Part shown: positions 54,192 through 63,588 of the stretch, in pieces
Layout of the letters: each line of letters opens with the position of its first letter
How positions within the stretch are numbered: position 1 is the stretch's first letter
Source: JBASEY01 sp049652745
GTDB lineage: Bacteria > CSSED10-310
Reading direction: 5' to 3'
Length of the DNA stretch: 64,000 nucleotides
Assembly: GCA_049652745.1 (NCBI GenBank)
Contig: JBASEY010000029.1
Coordinates: 1-64,000 of the forward strand
Made by a program: the position numbers and the translations under genes
Notes under the pieces: model-generated
What the model was told of the DNA's origin: nothing
What the model saw: only the letters and a program-made list of their open reading frames with translations
The model's database searches: none

Positions 54192-54299
54192 GAAGCAAAA
54201 TGATGGCTGTCAAATTCGATTATCGATCACCGGCAAATAGTTTAAGATTATAAAACTTGTAGTTATTTAGCAGCAATTACATCTGGGAAAGGAGTAATA

Positions 54300-57299
54300 A
54301 TGAACTTTAGAAAATGCTTTTTTGGGATGATTTTCATAGCTCTGTTACTCAGTGGAGGCATCATACACGCGCAACAGACGGGTGTCATCGCAGGCCGAGT
54401 TGCCGACAGTGACGGCAATCTCATCCCGGGTGTTACGGTGACGGCAACGGGACCGAATCTTCCTGGAGCGCGAGTAGATATTACCAGGCCATCCGGTATG
54501 TATCGGATGCCTCTGTTGCCTCCGGGAATGTACACCTTGAAGGTTGAGTTGATGGGAATGAAAACGATCGAGCGATTGGATATCAGGGTATCGGTCAACA
54601 CGACAACCAACATGAATTTCACGATGGACCCGGCGCCGTTTGAAGAGACGGTGTTTATGACTGGAGCTACTGAAATGCTTGACGTGACGTCATCCTCGGT
54701 GCGAACCGTAATTCCACGAGACTTTTCTGAACGTCTTCCAGGCTCGGCCGATATGTTTACTGCCTTTTCGATGAGCGGTAAAGTCACGGGTAGCGGTAAC
54801 GTACAAGTAGCCGGCGGATCGCAGACGGACAATACCTATTTGTTTGACGGTGTTGACACGACTGATCCGCTTTTCTCGACATCAGGCGCCAAATTGGCTG
54901 CGGATGTGATCGAGCAGGTCGAGGTGCAAACGGGTGGTTTCAAAGCGGAATTCGGTCGATCGATGGGCGGTATCGTCAATGCGGTGACGAAATCGGGCGG
55001 TAACGATTTTCACGGTACCGTCCGCTGGAAAAATGAGGATTCCAAATTCCGTTCGCATGACAAGCATGGAGACGAGCGCACTCTTGGTGAATATACCCGC
55101 AACGAGTATGCAGCGACATTTGATGGTCCGATTGTCCAAGATAAACTCTGGTTTATGGTGACGTATAGCTTGACGATCACGGATGGTGAAGGTTCGACAA
55201 TCAAAGCGTATAGTGTCGATTATAGGGATCCGAAGAATAAAATTGTGATCGATAAGGATCGGAAAATTCACCTTCCGTATGCTAAATTGACGTTCCAGCC
55301 GATGCAGGAGCACAAATTGATGTTGAACTATTCCTGTGAGAATACGGAGATTAAAAACAATATAGGATCCGAAAATTCCACGACGCCTGAAGCATACGGA
55401 ACGCAGGAGCAGGGCGGACCTTTCACCGGTTTGGAATGGACTTGGCTGAAGAACTCCAACCTCTACTTTGTCAGCCGTGTTGGTATCTCGGAAGGTTATA
55501 TAAATGTCAAGCCAACGAATGGTGTCAAAGATAAACCTCATTTTTATGATACTTATCATGGTCAGTCTTATAATAACTATAACCGATGGTTGGAAGATAA
55601 ACGTGATCGATTCCAGATTTCGTTCAATGCCGGTTATTTCATGGATGATTTGATGGGTTCTCATGAGTGGAAATCAGGTTTGGAATATCACAAGTTGGAA
55701 CGAGAAGTCACCGATCAGTTTCCCGGCAGATACAGTTATAGGATCAACCAGGTTCCCGTTGGCGACAGAATTAATCCCGATTACTACACCGGAACGGAGG
55801 CGACTCGATCCGAGTATTTGAATCACGGAATCAAAGAAAAAGCCACGGGTGATTATTATGCTTTTTTCATTCAGGATGACTGGCACATCACCGATGATAT
55901 CACATTAAATCTTGGTCTTCGCTATGAAACGGTCACGTACAAGAATCACAATGGCGATTCCAAAGCTCCGGCCTGGAAATGGGGTAATTGGACTCGGGAT
56001 TCCTATTTGAATGATGATGGGTCATTCAAAGGTATGGCAGATATGAAGCTGAATAACATGCTGGCTCCCCGTGTTGGATTTGCTTGGGATGTGTTCGGAG
56101 ATGGTAAAACATCGGTTCATGCTTTTTACGGCCGTTTCTACAATCCATTCGATCTTCAGTTGCCCGGCATGTTTCAGCCGTTTGAATCCGATTTGTCGGC
56201 TCGCCGTGAACAGGAATACACCGGGCCCGAATGGTCGGATAAAAATAAAGACGGTATTCCTGATGAAGACTTTTTCTTCGACAATGCCAATTGGACGACG
56301 ACAAAGGAAGATGGACCTGGTGATTCAAACCTGTTAGACCCAGATCTTTCAGCGGAATATGCCGATGAATTCTTGGTTGGTATTGAGCAAGAAGTGATGC
56401 CGAATGTCGTGGTCGGCTTCTCAATCACCAGTCGTAGAACCCGTAATATGATTGAAGATACCGGTTTGTTCCTGGATGAAGATGGTAATGTCACTTGGAC
56501 ATTCAGAGGCGGTATCGAGGATGACTTTTCCGGCCTCGATCCCAATAAAAAATATGATCCGCGAGAGCCGCGCACAGGTCAAAAAAACCCGGACTATGCC
56601 AAACATATTTATTGGGTTACCAACGTTAAAGGAAACAAGCGTGATTATACGGGTTATGAATTGGCTGCTCGTGCACGAAAAGAAAACTGGAATCTTCTGG
56701 CCGGCTATACCTATTCCAAGGCGGAAGGTTCAACTATCAACGCTCAGGAAGGCTACAGTGGAACCACACATTTTTCCGGCCAGTATGATACATACCAGAC
56801 ATCTCAGAATCTGTTTGGTGAATTGCCATGGTCCTGCCGCCATTACCTGAAAGTTGCGGCAACCTATTTCTTCAACATCACCGACTGGTATGAAATGTCA
56901 TTTGGTTTGAATGCATTTTATCGTTCCGGCTACCATTACAGCAAGCGCCGTACTCCATGGTATACCTATAATCCGGATGGCTCGTACGATGATATCGATG
57001 ATCCGAAAACCTGGACCGGAACTCCGCCTTATCGATCATATGCCTGGACTTTCCCGGAAGGCCGTGGCGGATATGAACTCCCCGCATACCAGAATTTCGA
57101 CATTTCATGGCAGAACAGCTTCAAATTTGGTCGATACGGCGCTCTTACCTTTATTGTTGATGTAAACAACGTTGCCAATTATCAGGGGGTTTTGCAGCGA
57201 ATCGACTACATCGGTCCATATAAAACCCACTACTTCAATGTTGACTGTGGCTGGGGTTCACCAAGAGAATACTTGTTCATGCTGAAATACTCGTTCTAA
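54300..57299 (+). CDS. Oar-like TonB-dependent receptor, tandem copy 3 (more divergent)
   Basis: 999 residues with the same build as copies 1 and 2, but a different signal peptide (MNFRKCFFGMIFIALLLSGG) and more substitutions throughout, including in the regulatory-like domain. The TonB box region reads ETVFMTGATEMLD instead of ETVVVTGAADVLD, so coupling to TonB may be changed. The plug ending (FGRSMGGIVNAVTKSGGN) is unchanged and the barrel ends KYSF. It appears to be the oldest of the three duplicates. A strong promoter and AAAGGAG ribosome site precede it, and a terminator follows. Confidence 0.92.
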   Translation: MNFRKCFFGMIFIALLLSGGIIHAQQTGVIAGRVADSDGNLIPGVTVTATGPNLPGARVDITRPSGMYRMPLLPPGMYTLKVELMGMKTIERLDIRVSVNTTTNMNFTMDPAPFEETVFMTGATEMLDVTSSSVRTVIPRDFSERLPGSADMFTAFSMSGKVTGSGNVQVAGGSQTDNTYLFDGVDTTDPLFSTSGAKLAADVIEQVEVQTGGFKAEFGRSMGGIVNAVTKSGGNDFHGTVRWKNEDSKFRSHDKHGDERTLGEYTRNEYAATFDGPIVQDKLWFMVTYSLTITDGEGSTIKAYSVDYRDPKNKIVIDKDRKIHLPYAKLTFQPMQEHKLMLNYSCENTEIKNNIGSENSTTPEAYGTQEQGGPFTGLEWTWLKNSNLYFVSRVGISEGYINVKPTNGVKDKPHFYDTYHGQSYNNYNRWLEDKRDRFQISFNAGYFMDDLMGSHEWKSGLEYHKLEREVTDQFPGRYSYRINQVPVGDRINPDYYTGTEATRSEYLNHGIKEKATGDYYAFFIQDDWHITDDITLNLGLRYETVTYKNHNGDSKAPAWKWGNWTRDSYLNDDGSFKGMADMKLNNMLAPRVGFAWDVFGDGKTSVHAFYGRFYNPFDLQLPGMFQPFESDLSARREQEYTGPEWSDKNKDGIPDEDFFFDNANWTTTKEDGPGDSNLLDPDLSAEYADEFLVGIEQEVMPNVVVGFSITSRRTRNMIEDTGLFLDEDGNVTWTFRGGIEDDFSGLDPNKKYDPREPRTGQKNPDYAKHIYWVTNVKGNKRDYTGYELAARARKENWNLLAGYTYSKAEGSTINAQEGYSGTTHFSGQYDTYQTSQNLFGELPWSCRHYLKVAATYFFNITDWYEMSFGLNAFYRSGYHYSKRRTPWYTYNPDGSYDDIDDPKTWTGTPPYRSYAWTFPEGRGGYELPAYQNFDISWQNSFKFGRYGALTFIVDVNNVANYQGVLQRIDYIGPYKTHYFNVDCGWGSPREYLFMLKYSF

Positions 57300-57324
57300 T
57301 CCTAAACATTTCGATAGTGACAAA

Positions 57325-57353
57325 AACGACGCCGGAAGCGGCGCCGTTTTTTT
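57325..57353 (+). terminator. Terminator after TonB receptor copy 3
   Basis: 10-bp stem AACGACGCCG / CGGCGCCGTT with one A-C mismatch and a GAAG loop, then a run of seven Ts overlapping the stem end. Confidence 0.88.
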
Positions 57354-57430
57354 AACTTGAAAACATCAGGGGGGTTTGGTAAGGTCATTTTGTTGATTTT
57401 TAAACTTTTTTGTATATATGGAGGATAAAA

Positions 57431-58633
57431 ATGAATGCAAAAAAATACATAAAGATGGAAGATACGTTTGGTGCTCACAATTACCATCCCCTCGATGTTG
57501 TCATCAGTAAAGCAAAAGGTGTTTGGGTTGAAGATGTCGATGGGAAAAAATACATGGATTTCCTGGCTGCCTATTCGGCGGTCAACCAAGGACATTGCCA
57601 TCCCAGGATCATTGCAGCGCTTAAAGATCAAGCTGAAAAGCTTACGTTGACATCCAGAGCCTTCCGAAATGATCAGTGGCCGCTCTTAGCCAAAGAGGCG
57701 ACGGAATTGTTCGGTTATGAGATGATGCTGCCGATGAACACCGGTGCGGAGGCGGTCGAAACGGCGCTGAAAGCGGTGCGGCGATGGGGTTATGATGTCA
57801 AGGGTATTCCTGATAACAAAGCTGAAGTCATCGTATGTGACAACAACTTTCATGGTAGAACCATCACGATCGTGTCGTTTTCATCGGCTCCGGAATACAA
57901 GCGGGGCTTTGGTCCGTTGACGCCCGGCTTCGTTTCAGTGCCTTACGGTGATGTCGAAGCATTGAAGAAAGCGATAACCCCGAATACAGCCGCCTTTATG
58001 GTGGAGCCTATTCAGGGTGAAGGTGGTGTCGATGTGCCTCCGGAAGGTTATTTAAAGGCTTGTTATGATGTGTGCAAGGCGAAAAATGTTCTGTTTGTGG
58101 CCGATGAAATTCAATCCGGTCTTGGCAGAACGGGTAAAATGCTTGCCTGTGAACACGAGTCTGTCCGACCTGACGTCGTCATCATAGGAAAAGCGCTTTC
58201 AGCGGGCACCGTGCCGGTATCGGCTGTGCTTTCCGACAAAGAAGTCTTGGGTCTCTTCAAGCCTGGCGACCATGGATCGACATACGGGGGAGCTCCTCTT
58301 GGTTGCCGTGCTGCCCGGGAAGCTCTAAAAGTTCTGGTGGAAGAAAAAATGGTCGAAAACAGTGCGAAATTGGGTAAATACCTGATGGAAAAACTTCAGA
58401 AGATCAAAAGCCCTCACGTTGATTTCTTTCGTGGAAAAGGTTTGTGGATCGGTGTCGTGTTGAAAAAATCCGCCGGGGGAGCTCGTCGATTCTGCGAAGC
58501 GTTGATGAAAGAAGGATTGCTGTGCAAGGAAACCCATGTTCACATTATCCGACTTGCACCGCCGTTGTGTATTACCAAGGAAGAATTGGATTGGGCGCTC
58601 GAGCGCATCGAGAAGGTTTTAACCACGTTATAA
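57431..58633 (+). CDS. rocD: Ornithine aminotransferase
   Basis: 400 residues from ATG 57431 (GGAGG 6 nt upstream), class III PLP aminotransferase. MEDTFGAHNYHPLDVVISKA near the start and MNTGAEAVETALKAVRRWGY are characteristic of ornithine aminotransferases; ADEIQSGLGRTGKMLA and the PLP lysine in VIIGKALSAGTVPVSA are present. It converts ornithine and 2-oxoglutarate to glutamate semialdehyde (proline or glutamate pathway). It lies between two terminators and stands alone. Carbamate kinase is the only other gene of possible arginine/ornithine metabolism in the window. Confidence 0.92.
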   Translation: MNAKKYIKMEDTFGAHNYHPLDVVISKAKGVWVEDVDGKKYMDFLAAYSAVNQGHCHPRIIAALKDQAEKLTLTSRAFRNDQWPLLAKEATELFGYEMMLPMNTGAEAVETALKAVRRWGYDVKGIPDNKAEVIVCDNNFHGRTITIVSFSSAPEYKRGFGPLTPGFVSVPYGDVEALKKAITPNTAAFMVEPIQGEGGVDVPPEGYLKACYDVCKAKNVLFVADEIQSGLGRTGKMLACEHESVRPDVVIIGKALSAGTVPVSAVLSDKEVLGLFKPGDHGSTYGGAPLGCRAAREALKVLVEEKMVENSAKLGKYLMEKLQKIKSPHVDFFRGKGLWIGVVLKKSAGGARRFCEALMKEGLLCKETHVHIIRLAPPLCITKEELDWALERIEKVLTTL

Positions 58634-58659
58634 TCTGAAAATCACATTAGTGAAAGAAC

Positions 58660-58693
58660 GCCTGCTGTTTGTCATCAAGCAGCAGGCTTTTTT
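58660..58693 (+). terminator. Terminator of rocD
   Basis: Stem GCCTGCTG (58660-58667) with CAGCAGGC (58680-58687), extended by a few pairs around a GTCATC loop, followed by six Ts. Confidence 0.88.
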
Positions 58694-58710
58694 AAGCAAT
58701 TGATGGAATT

Positions 58711-59037
58711 TTAGTTGGAATTGATTTCCAGGCGTTTACGGTTTCTGACTTTGGCTACCGGCGAATCCAGCGCGAAACGTTGGAAAGTATGAAATGCCCG
58801 ACTGGAATCTCGATCGATGACTCTTACCGGCCATTCGTCATTCAATTCGGCAACGGTGTTGTCCCAGGTGTACTGGCCGATATCCATGCGCAGCTCTTCG
58901 AAGCGGCTTTCTGGAATCATGTATAAATTAAAATCACGGAAACCTCGCCAAACAAGGTTTGAAACGACATCTTCCGGCGGCAGTTGAGTTATCACAACCG
59001 TTGGACCGTTGTTGACCAATACAATATAAGCAAACAT
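58711..59037 (-). CDS. Conserved-looking small protein, unknown
   Basis: 108 residues starting MFAYIVLVNNGPTVVITQLP at ATG 59037, which has a strong ribosome site (GGGAGGTGGG); an upstream in-frame start at 59055 is less likely. It is soluble, with an acidic middle part and a basic end (KVRNRKRLEINSN). No family recognised. It runs towards rocD, whose terminator lies just beyond its stop, and away from the sugar-nucleotide cluster. Confidence 0.65.
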   Translation of the reverse strand: MFAYIVLVNNGPTVVITQLPPEDVVSNLVWRGFRDFNLYMIPESRFEELRMDIGQYTWDNTVAELNDEWPVRVIDRDSSRAFHTFQRFALDSPVAKVRNRKRLEINSN

Positions 59038-59129
59038 AATCCCACCTCCCGTCAAATCATTTAAATTCTCTACACCTTATAATATACGAAAAATTTAAAG
59101 AGTGCGATATGTTCAAAAAGAAAATGAAA

Positions 59130-59158
59130 TTGACTTTAAACCTGTTGAATCATAAGAT
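59130..59158 (+). promoter_or_regulatory. Promoter of the dTDP-sugar cluster
   Basis: TTGACT (59130-59135), 17-nt spacer, TAAGAT (59153-59158), 48 nt before rmlA. The -10 box is identical to that before the first astacin gene. Confidence 0.65.
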
Positions 59159-59206
59159 GCTTTCACAATATTTCGATTTTCGAAATGAGTTACAGGGGGG
59201 TTGAAC

Positions 59207-60271
59207 GTGAAAGGATTGATACTAAGCGGGGGGAAGGGAACGCGGTTGCGCCCCCTGACATATACCAGAGCAAAACAGTTGGTGCCGGTAGCCAACAAAC
59301 CGGTTTTGTTTTATGGCCTGGAAGCGATTGTTGCGTCTGGAATCAACGATATCGGGATCATTGTCGGTGATACTTACCAAGAGATACAGGAAGTTGTCGG
59401 TGATGGCTCCAGATGGAATGCCCGCATCACTTATATTCAGCAGGAGGCCCCGTTGGGCTTGGCTCATGCGGTGTTGACGGCTGAAGATTTTATCAAGGAT
59501 GACCCTTTCGTTATGTATCTTGGTGATAACTTGATATTGGATGGTATAAGCGGACTTGTAAATGAGTTTCGTAACAGTGAGGCCAATGCTCAAATTTTAT
59601 TGGCCCAAGTTCCCAATCCACAGCAGTTTGGTGTTGCCGAGCTACATGAAAACAGGGTTGTCCGACTAGTGGAAAAGCCAAAAGATCCTAAGAGTGACTT
59701 GGCGCTGGTAGGCGTGTATATGTTCGATAAATCTATTTTTACCGCAGCTCGACATATTAAACCATCAGCAAGAGGTGAGTTGGAAATCACGGATGCCATT
59801 CAGGAGTTGATCAATATGGGATTGACTGTCGATCCGCATATTGTTCAGGGATGGTGGAAAGATACCGGTAAACTGGAAGATATGCTGGAAGCGAATAGAA
59901 TGGTTCTGGATAGACTGGAACCTTATAATCTGGGCGAAGTCGATGATAAATCAGTGATCAATCACAAAGTGATCATTGAAGAAGGCGCTGTCATAAAAGG
60001 TTCTTTTCTTCGAGGGCCGGCAATAATCGGCAGGAATACTCAGATTATCGATTCGTATATCGGCCCGTTCACGTCGATTCAATGTGATTCGATTATACAA
60101 AACGCAGAGATTGAGCATTCGATAATTTGTGAACATGCACGTATTGAAAATATCGGCGTTCGGATAGAAGACAGCCTTATTGGGAGAAGTGTCGAGCTGA
60201 AAAAATCGGTAATGTTGCCCAAAGCTTATCGGTTCGTTTTGGGTGATCGCAGTGTCGTTGGAATCCTATAA
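59207..60271 (+). CDS. rmlA: Glucose-1-phosphate thymidylyltransferase, long form
   Basis: 354 residues. GTG 59207, 6 nt after a GGGGGG ribosome site, gives the usual MKGLILSGGKGTRLRPL start; the in-frame TTG two codons earlier is less well spaced. The nucleotidyltransferase domain has GGKGTRLRPLTYTRAKQLVP and VMYLGDNLILDG. Residues from about 250 form a left-handed beta-helix (KGSFLRGPAIIGRNTQI), the mark of the long (StrD-like) RmlA group. Product: dTDP-glucose. First gene of a six-gene cluster. Confidence 0.92.
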   Translation: MKGLILSGGKGTRLRPLTYTRAKQLVPVANKPVLFYGLEAIVASGINDIGIIVGDTYQEIQEVVGDGSRWNARITYIQQEAPLGLAHAVLTAEDFIKDDPFVMYLGDNLILDGISGLVNEFRNSEANAQILLAQVPNPQQFGVAELHENRVVRLVEKPKDPKSDLALVGVYMFDKSIFTAARHIKPSARGELEITDAIQELINMGLTVDPHIVQGWWKDTGKLEDMLEANRMVLDRLEPYNLGEVDDKSVINHKVIIEEGAVIKGSFLRGPAIIGRNTQIIDSYIGPFTSIQCDSIIQNAEIEHSIICEHARIENIGVRIEDSLIGRSVELKKSVMLPKAYRFVLGDRSVVGIL

Positions 60272-60286
60272 AAAGAGGTAAACGTT

Positions 60287-60742
60287 ATGATCGAAGGAGT
60301 TAAAACCAAACTTTTGAAACGTATTCCCGATGAGAGGGGTTATTTGATGGAAATGTTTCGATCGGATTGGCCGGAGTATGAAGTTTTCGGCCAAGCTTAT
60401 ATTACGGCGGTTTATCCAGGCGTCGTCAAAGGATGGCATTATCACAAGTTACAGGATGATAATTTTATCTGTGTAGGTGGAATGGCTAAAGTCGTTCTTT
60501 ACGACGGCAGAAAAGATTCCCCGACATATGGTGAGGTCAACGAATTTTTTACCGGGGTGTTGAATCCGATGTTGATCCATATACCTAAGGGAGTATTTCA
60601 CGGGTTTAAGGGTATTTCGGAAGAAATGGCTCTTATCGTGAATATCCCGACAAAAACATATAATTATTCAGAACCCGATGAGTATCGTTTGCCTGCGCAT
60701 ACGACGGAAATACCCTATGATTGGAGCCGAAAAGATGGGTGA
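60287..60742 (+). CDS. RmlC-like cupin (dTDP-4-dehydrorhamnose 3,5-epimerase family)
   Basis: 151 residues, shorter than typical RmlC (about 180). KGWHYHKLQDDNFICVGG, LYDGRKDSPTYGEV and IPKGVFHGFKG match the RmlC motifs, including the catalytic-type His and the HGF turn. It may be a true 3,5-epimerase or a related dTDP-sugar isomerase of the FdtA/WxcM kind. It starts 15 bp after rmlA with GAGGT as ribosome site and ends overlapping rmlB by 8 nt. Confidence 0.82.
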   Translation: MIEGVKTKLLKRIPDERGYLMEMFRSDWPEYEVFGQAYITAVYPGVVKGWHYHKLQDDNFICVGGMAKVVLYDGRKDSPTYGEVNEFFTGVLNPMLIHIPKGVFHGFKGISEEMALIVNIPTKTYNYSEPDEYRLPAHTTEIPYDWSRKDG

Positions 60743-61763
60743 TCGTTTTTTAATAACCGGTGGAGCAGGATTTATCGGGTCAAACTTCGTTCATTACATT
60801 TTAAAAACGTATTCTTCCTGCAAAGTCATCAATCTCGATAAACTGACGTATGCCGGAAACCTAGACAATCTTGTCGCCGTTCAAAGCGATCCGAGATATA
60901 CATTTGTCGAAGGTGATATTTGTGACCCCAAGGTAGTCGATGAAATTGTCAAGTCCGGCATCGATTTCATTTTCAATTTCGCAGCGGAAACACATGTGGA
61001 CAGGTCGATTATCGAACCGGAAGCCTTTATTCGAACCGACGTGTTGGGAACTCATGTTTTGTTGGAGGCTGTTCGGAAATATGGTGCCGGTCGATTTGTC
61101 CAGATTTCGACGGATGAGGTTTATGGTTCGATTGAAACAGGATCGTTTAAAGAAAATGACCCATTGGATCCCAGCAGTCCATATTCGGCATCGAAGGCGG
61201 GAGCTGAGCTGCTGGTAAAATCGTATATCAGAACATTCAAAATCCCCGCAATTATAACAAGAGCATCAAATAATTATGGTCCGTATCAGTATCCTGAAAA
61301 ATTGATTCCGCTTTTCGTGACAAACGCATTGGATGATAAGCCGCTGCCATTATATGGAGATGGTCTTAATGTTCGAGATTGGTTGTATGTTGAAGATCAT
61401 TGTTCGGCATTGGACATTATTGCAAGAAAAGGAACCGTTTCAGAAGCGTATAATATCGGCGGTAACAATGAGAGGACAAACTTGGAAATAACTCGTTTGA
61501 TCCTGGAGGAATTGGAAAAGCCGGATTCTTTGATAAGCTGGGTGAAAGACCGTCCGGGACATGACAGGCGATATGCCGTTGATTCCACGAAAACGCGAGC
61601 TCTTGGTTGGAAACCTGAGCGTAATTTTCAAGAGGGTATTTCTTCTACGATTCGTTGGTATGCCGGCAACAGACTCTGGTGGGAAAAGCTCAAGAAAAAA
61701 CAGGCTCATTTTCGTGAATATTATAAAAACTGGTATGAAAAAAATCTGGGACTGACAAAATGA
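60735..61763 (+). CDS. rmlB: dTDP-glucose 4,6-dehydratase
   Basis: 342 residues from ATG 60735 (MGDRFLITGGAGFIGSNF); the frame is open to 60678 but that part lies inside the preceding gene. Short-chain dehydrogenase/reductase fold: GGAGFIGSNF for NAD+, FNFAAETHVDRSI, STDEVYGS with the DE pair needed for dehydration, and YSASKAGAE with the YxxxK motif. It makes dTDP-4-dehydro-6-deoxyglucose for the next enzymes. rmlD follows with 4-nt overlap. Confidence 0.94.
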   Translation: MGDRFLITGGAGFIGSNFVHYILKTYSSCKVINLDKLTYAGNLDNLVAVQSDPRYTFVEGDICDPKVVDEIVKSGIDFIFNFAAETHVDRSIIEPEAFIRTDVLGTHVLLEAVRKYGAGRFVQISTDEVYGSIETGSFKENDPLDPSSPYSASKAGAELLVKSYIRTFKIPAIITRASNNYGPYQYPEKLIPLFVTNALDDKPLPLYGDGLNVRDWLYVEDHCSALDIIARKGTVSEAYNIGGNNERTNLEITRLILEELEKPDSLISWVKDRPGHDRRYAVDSTKTRALGWKPERNFQEGISSTIRWYAGNRLWWEKLKKKQAHFREYYKNWYEKNLGLTK

Positions 61764-62626
61764 AAATTTTGGTTACAGGCGCCGGCGGTATGCTGGGCCA
61801 TGATCTGATGACCGTTTTAAAAGATACCGGATGGGTGGAAGGCGTCGATATTCACGATTTTGATATTACTGTTCAACAAGACTGCATGAAGATGGTCATG
61901 GCGATCGATCCGGATTGGATTGTCAATTCGGCCGCATTTACAGCGGTGGATGATTGTGAAAATCTTTATCAGAAAGCGTATGCTGTAAATGCGATCGGTG
62001 CAGCCAATATGGCAGAAGCGGCTAAAGCATCGGGTGCGCGAATGGTGCATATCTCAACAGATTATGTTTTCGATGGCATGGCGTCTGAGCCTTATTCGGA
62101 AGATGCGACGCCAAATCCCCAAACAAAATATGGGATCACCAAGTTGGCGGGAGAAAACAGGGTGATTGGCATCCTTGGAGACAGAGTTTTGGTTGTTCGT
62201 ACAGCTTGGCTATTTGGAGCTCATGGCAAAAATTTTGTCGATACTATTTTGAATATCGCCGATCGAGGTAATCCTCTTAAAGTCGTTGCCGATCAGATTG
62301 GTTCACCGACATATACTCTGGACTTGGCGTCTGGAATTCAGAAATTGATACAGCGTGAAGCGTCGGGAATTGTGCATGTCACCAGCAGCGGTTCAACTTC
62401 CTGGCATGGTTTTGCTTCCTTTTTTCTTAAAAAGACCCACCCTGATATACGGGTGATGCCTATACCGGCAAGTGAATATCCGTTGCCGACGCCGCGTCCC
62501 GCATATTCAGTTCTTGCATTGGACAGATTTACAAAAATTACCGATAATTCTATGCCGGACTGGCATAATGCCGTCGATCGATATTTGAAAACTCACCATC
62601 CCAGTAGATTAAAGGAGAACGTATGA
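61760..62626 (+). CDS. rmlD: dTDP-4-dehydrorhamnose reductase
   Basis: 288 residues. GAGGMLGHDLM is the nucleotide-binding loop; DWIVNSAAFTAVDDCE, ISTDYVFDG and YGITKLAGENRV are characteristic of RmlD. It reduces dTDP-4-dehydro-L-rhamnose to dTDP-L-rhamnose with NADPH. Overlaps rmlB by 4 nt and the next gene by 4 nt, so the cluster is translationally coupled. Confidence 0.94.
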   Translation: MKILVTGAGGMLGHDLMTVLKDTGWVEGVDIHDFDITVQQDCMKMVMAIDPDWIVNSAAFTAVDDCENLYQKAYAVNAIGAANMAEAAKASGARMVHISTDYVFDGMASEPYSEDATPNPQTKYGITKLAGENRVIGILGDRVLVVRTAWLFGAHGKNFVDTILNIADRGNPLKVVADQIGSPTYTLDLASGIQKLIQREASGIVHVTSSGSTSWHGFASFFLKKTHPDIRVMPIPASEYPLPTPRPAYSVLALDRFTKITDNSMPDWHNAVDRYLKTHHPSRLKENV

Positions 62627-63588
62627 TGAAAGTGTTAGTGACAGGAATAACCGGCTTTGTAGGCAGCCATCTTGCCGATTATATTTTACAACATCATCCC
62701 GAAGTCCAATTGTACGGAATTTATAGGTGGAGAAGCAGAACTGAAAACATCGATCATGTTCGAAATCGCTTTGTTAATATGGAATGTGATCTGCGGGACG
62801 CCAACAATGTTCGGTCTGTGTTAAGGACGATTAAACCGGACAGGATTTTTCACCTGGCGGCTCAGAGTTTTGTGCCGTCCTCGTGGCGAGCGCCTTCGGA
62901 GAGTTTGGATACGAATATTATAGGGCAGGTCAATATTTTTGAGGCCGTCAAGGATTTGGGTCTTGATCCATGGATACAGATTGCTTGTTCGAGCGAAGAA
63001 TATGGAATGGTGTATGATAATGAGGTTCCAATCAAGGAGACCAACCCGCTGCGTCCTTTGTCGCCTTATGCTGTTTCCAAGGTGGGTCAAGATTTTCTGG
63101 GTTATCAATATTTTATGAGCTATGGTATGAAGATTGTTCGAACGCGTGGTTTTAATCATACGGGACCTCGTCGAGGTGATGTTTTTGTCTGTTCTGATTT
63201 TGCCAAACAGATCGCTTATATTGAAAAATCCAAAAAAGAACCGGTTATTCATGTCGGCAATCTGGAAGCCAAGCGGGATTTTACCGATGTCAGGGATATG
63301 GTAAGAGCTTATTGGATGTCTTTAGAAGGCAAGTGTAAACCAGGTGAGGCTTACAACATCTGTTCCGGAAAATGCTGGACGATCCGGGAAGTTCTAGACA
63401 TGTTGATTCAATTATCGACCGTTGATATCCGTATTCAACAGGACCCGTCAAGGTTGCGCCCTTCGGACGTGCCGATCCTTCTGGGTGACAATTCGCGGTT
63501 CTGCGATGCTACAGGATGGAAACCCGAAATACCTTTTACGCAGACTCTTGAAGACATTTTGAATTATTGGAGGCAGAGAGTCCATTGA
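62623..63588 (+). CDS. NAD(P)-dependent epimerase/dehydratase (GDP-mannose 4,6-dehydratase/RMD-like)
   Basis: 321 residues of the extended SDR fold: GITGFVGSHLADYIL, FHLAAQSFVPSSW, CSSEEYGM and YAVSKVGQDF (YxxxK). The AAQSFV and NHTGPRRG features recall GDP-mannose 4,6-dehydratase and GDP-6-deoxy-mannose reductase. Placed after the complete dTDP-rhamnose set, it probably makes a second 6-deoxy or dehydro sugar, with either a GDP or a dTDP donor. AAAGGAG precedes the tandem ATGs. Confidence 0.85.
   Translation: MMKVLVTGITGFVGSHLADYILQHHPEVQLYGIYRWRSRTENIDHVRNRFVNMECDLRDANNVRSVLRTIKPDRIFHLAAQSFVPSSWRAPSESLDTNIIGQVNIFEAVKDLGLDPWIQIACSSEEYGMVYDNEVPIKETNPLRPLSPYAVSKVGQDFLGYQYFMSYGMKIVRTRGFNHTGPRRGDVFVCSDFAKQIAYIEKSKKEPVIHVGNLEAKRDFTDVRDMVRAYWMSLEGKCKPGEAYNICSGKCWTIREVLDMLIQLSTVDIRIQQDPSRLRPSDVPILLGDNSRFCDATGWKPEIPFTQTLEDILNYWRQRVH

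Larger units (their letters stand above)
53994..54299. other. 306-bp gap between TonB receptor copies 2 and 3
   Basis: Holds the terminator of copy 2 (54019-54047), a strong promoter for copy 3 (54163-54191), then a leader of about 100 nt ending in GGGAAAGGAG before the ATG. No ORF or RNA gene seen. Confidence 0.7.

Noticed and set aside
57380..57420. TTGTTG-N17-TATATA as a promoter for rocD
   Set aside because: The transcript would begin at or inside the ribosome binding site, leaving no usable leader.
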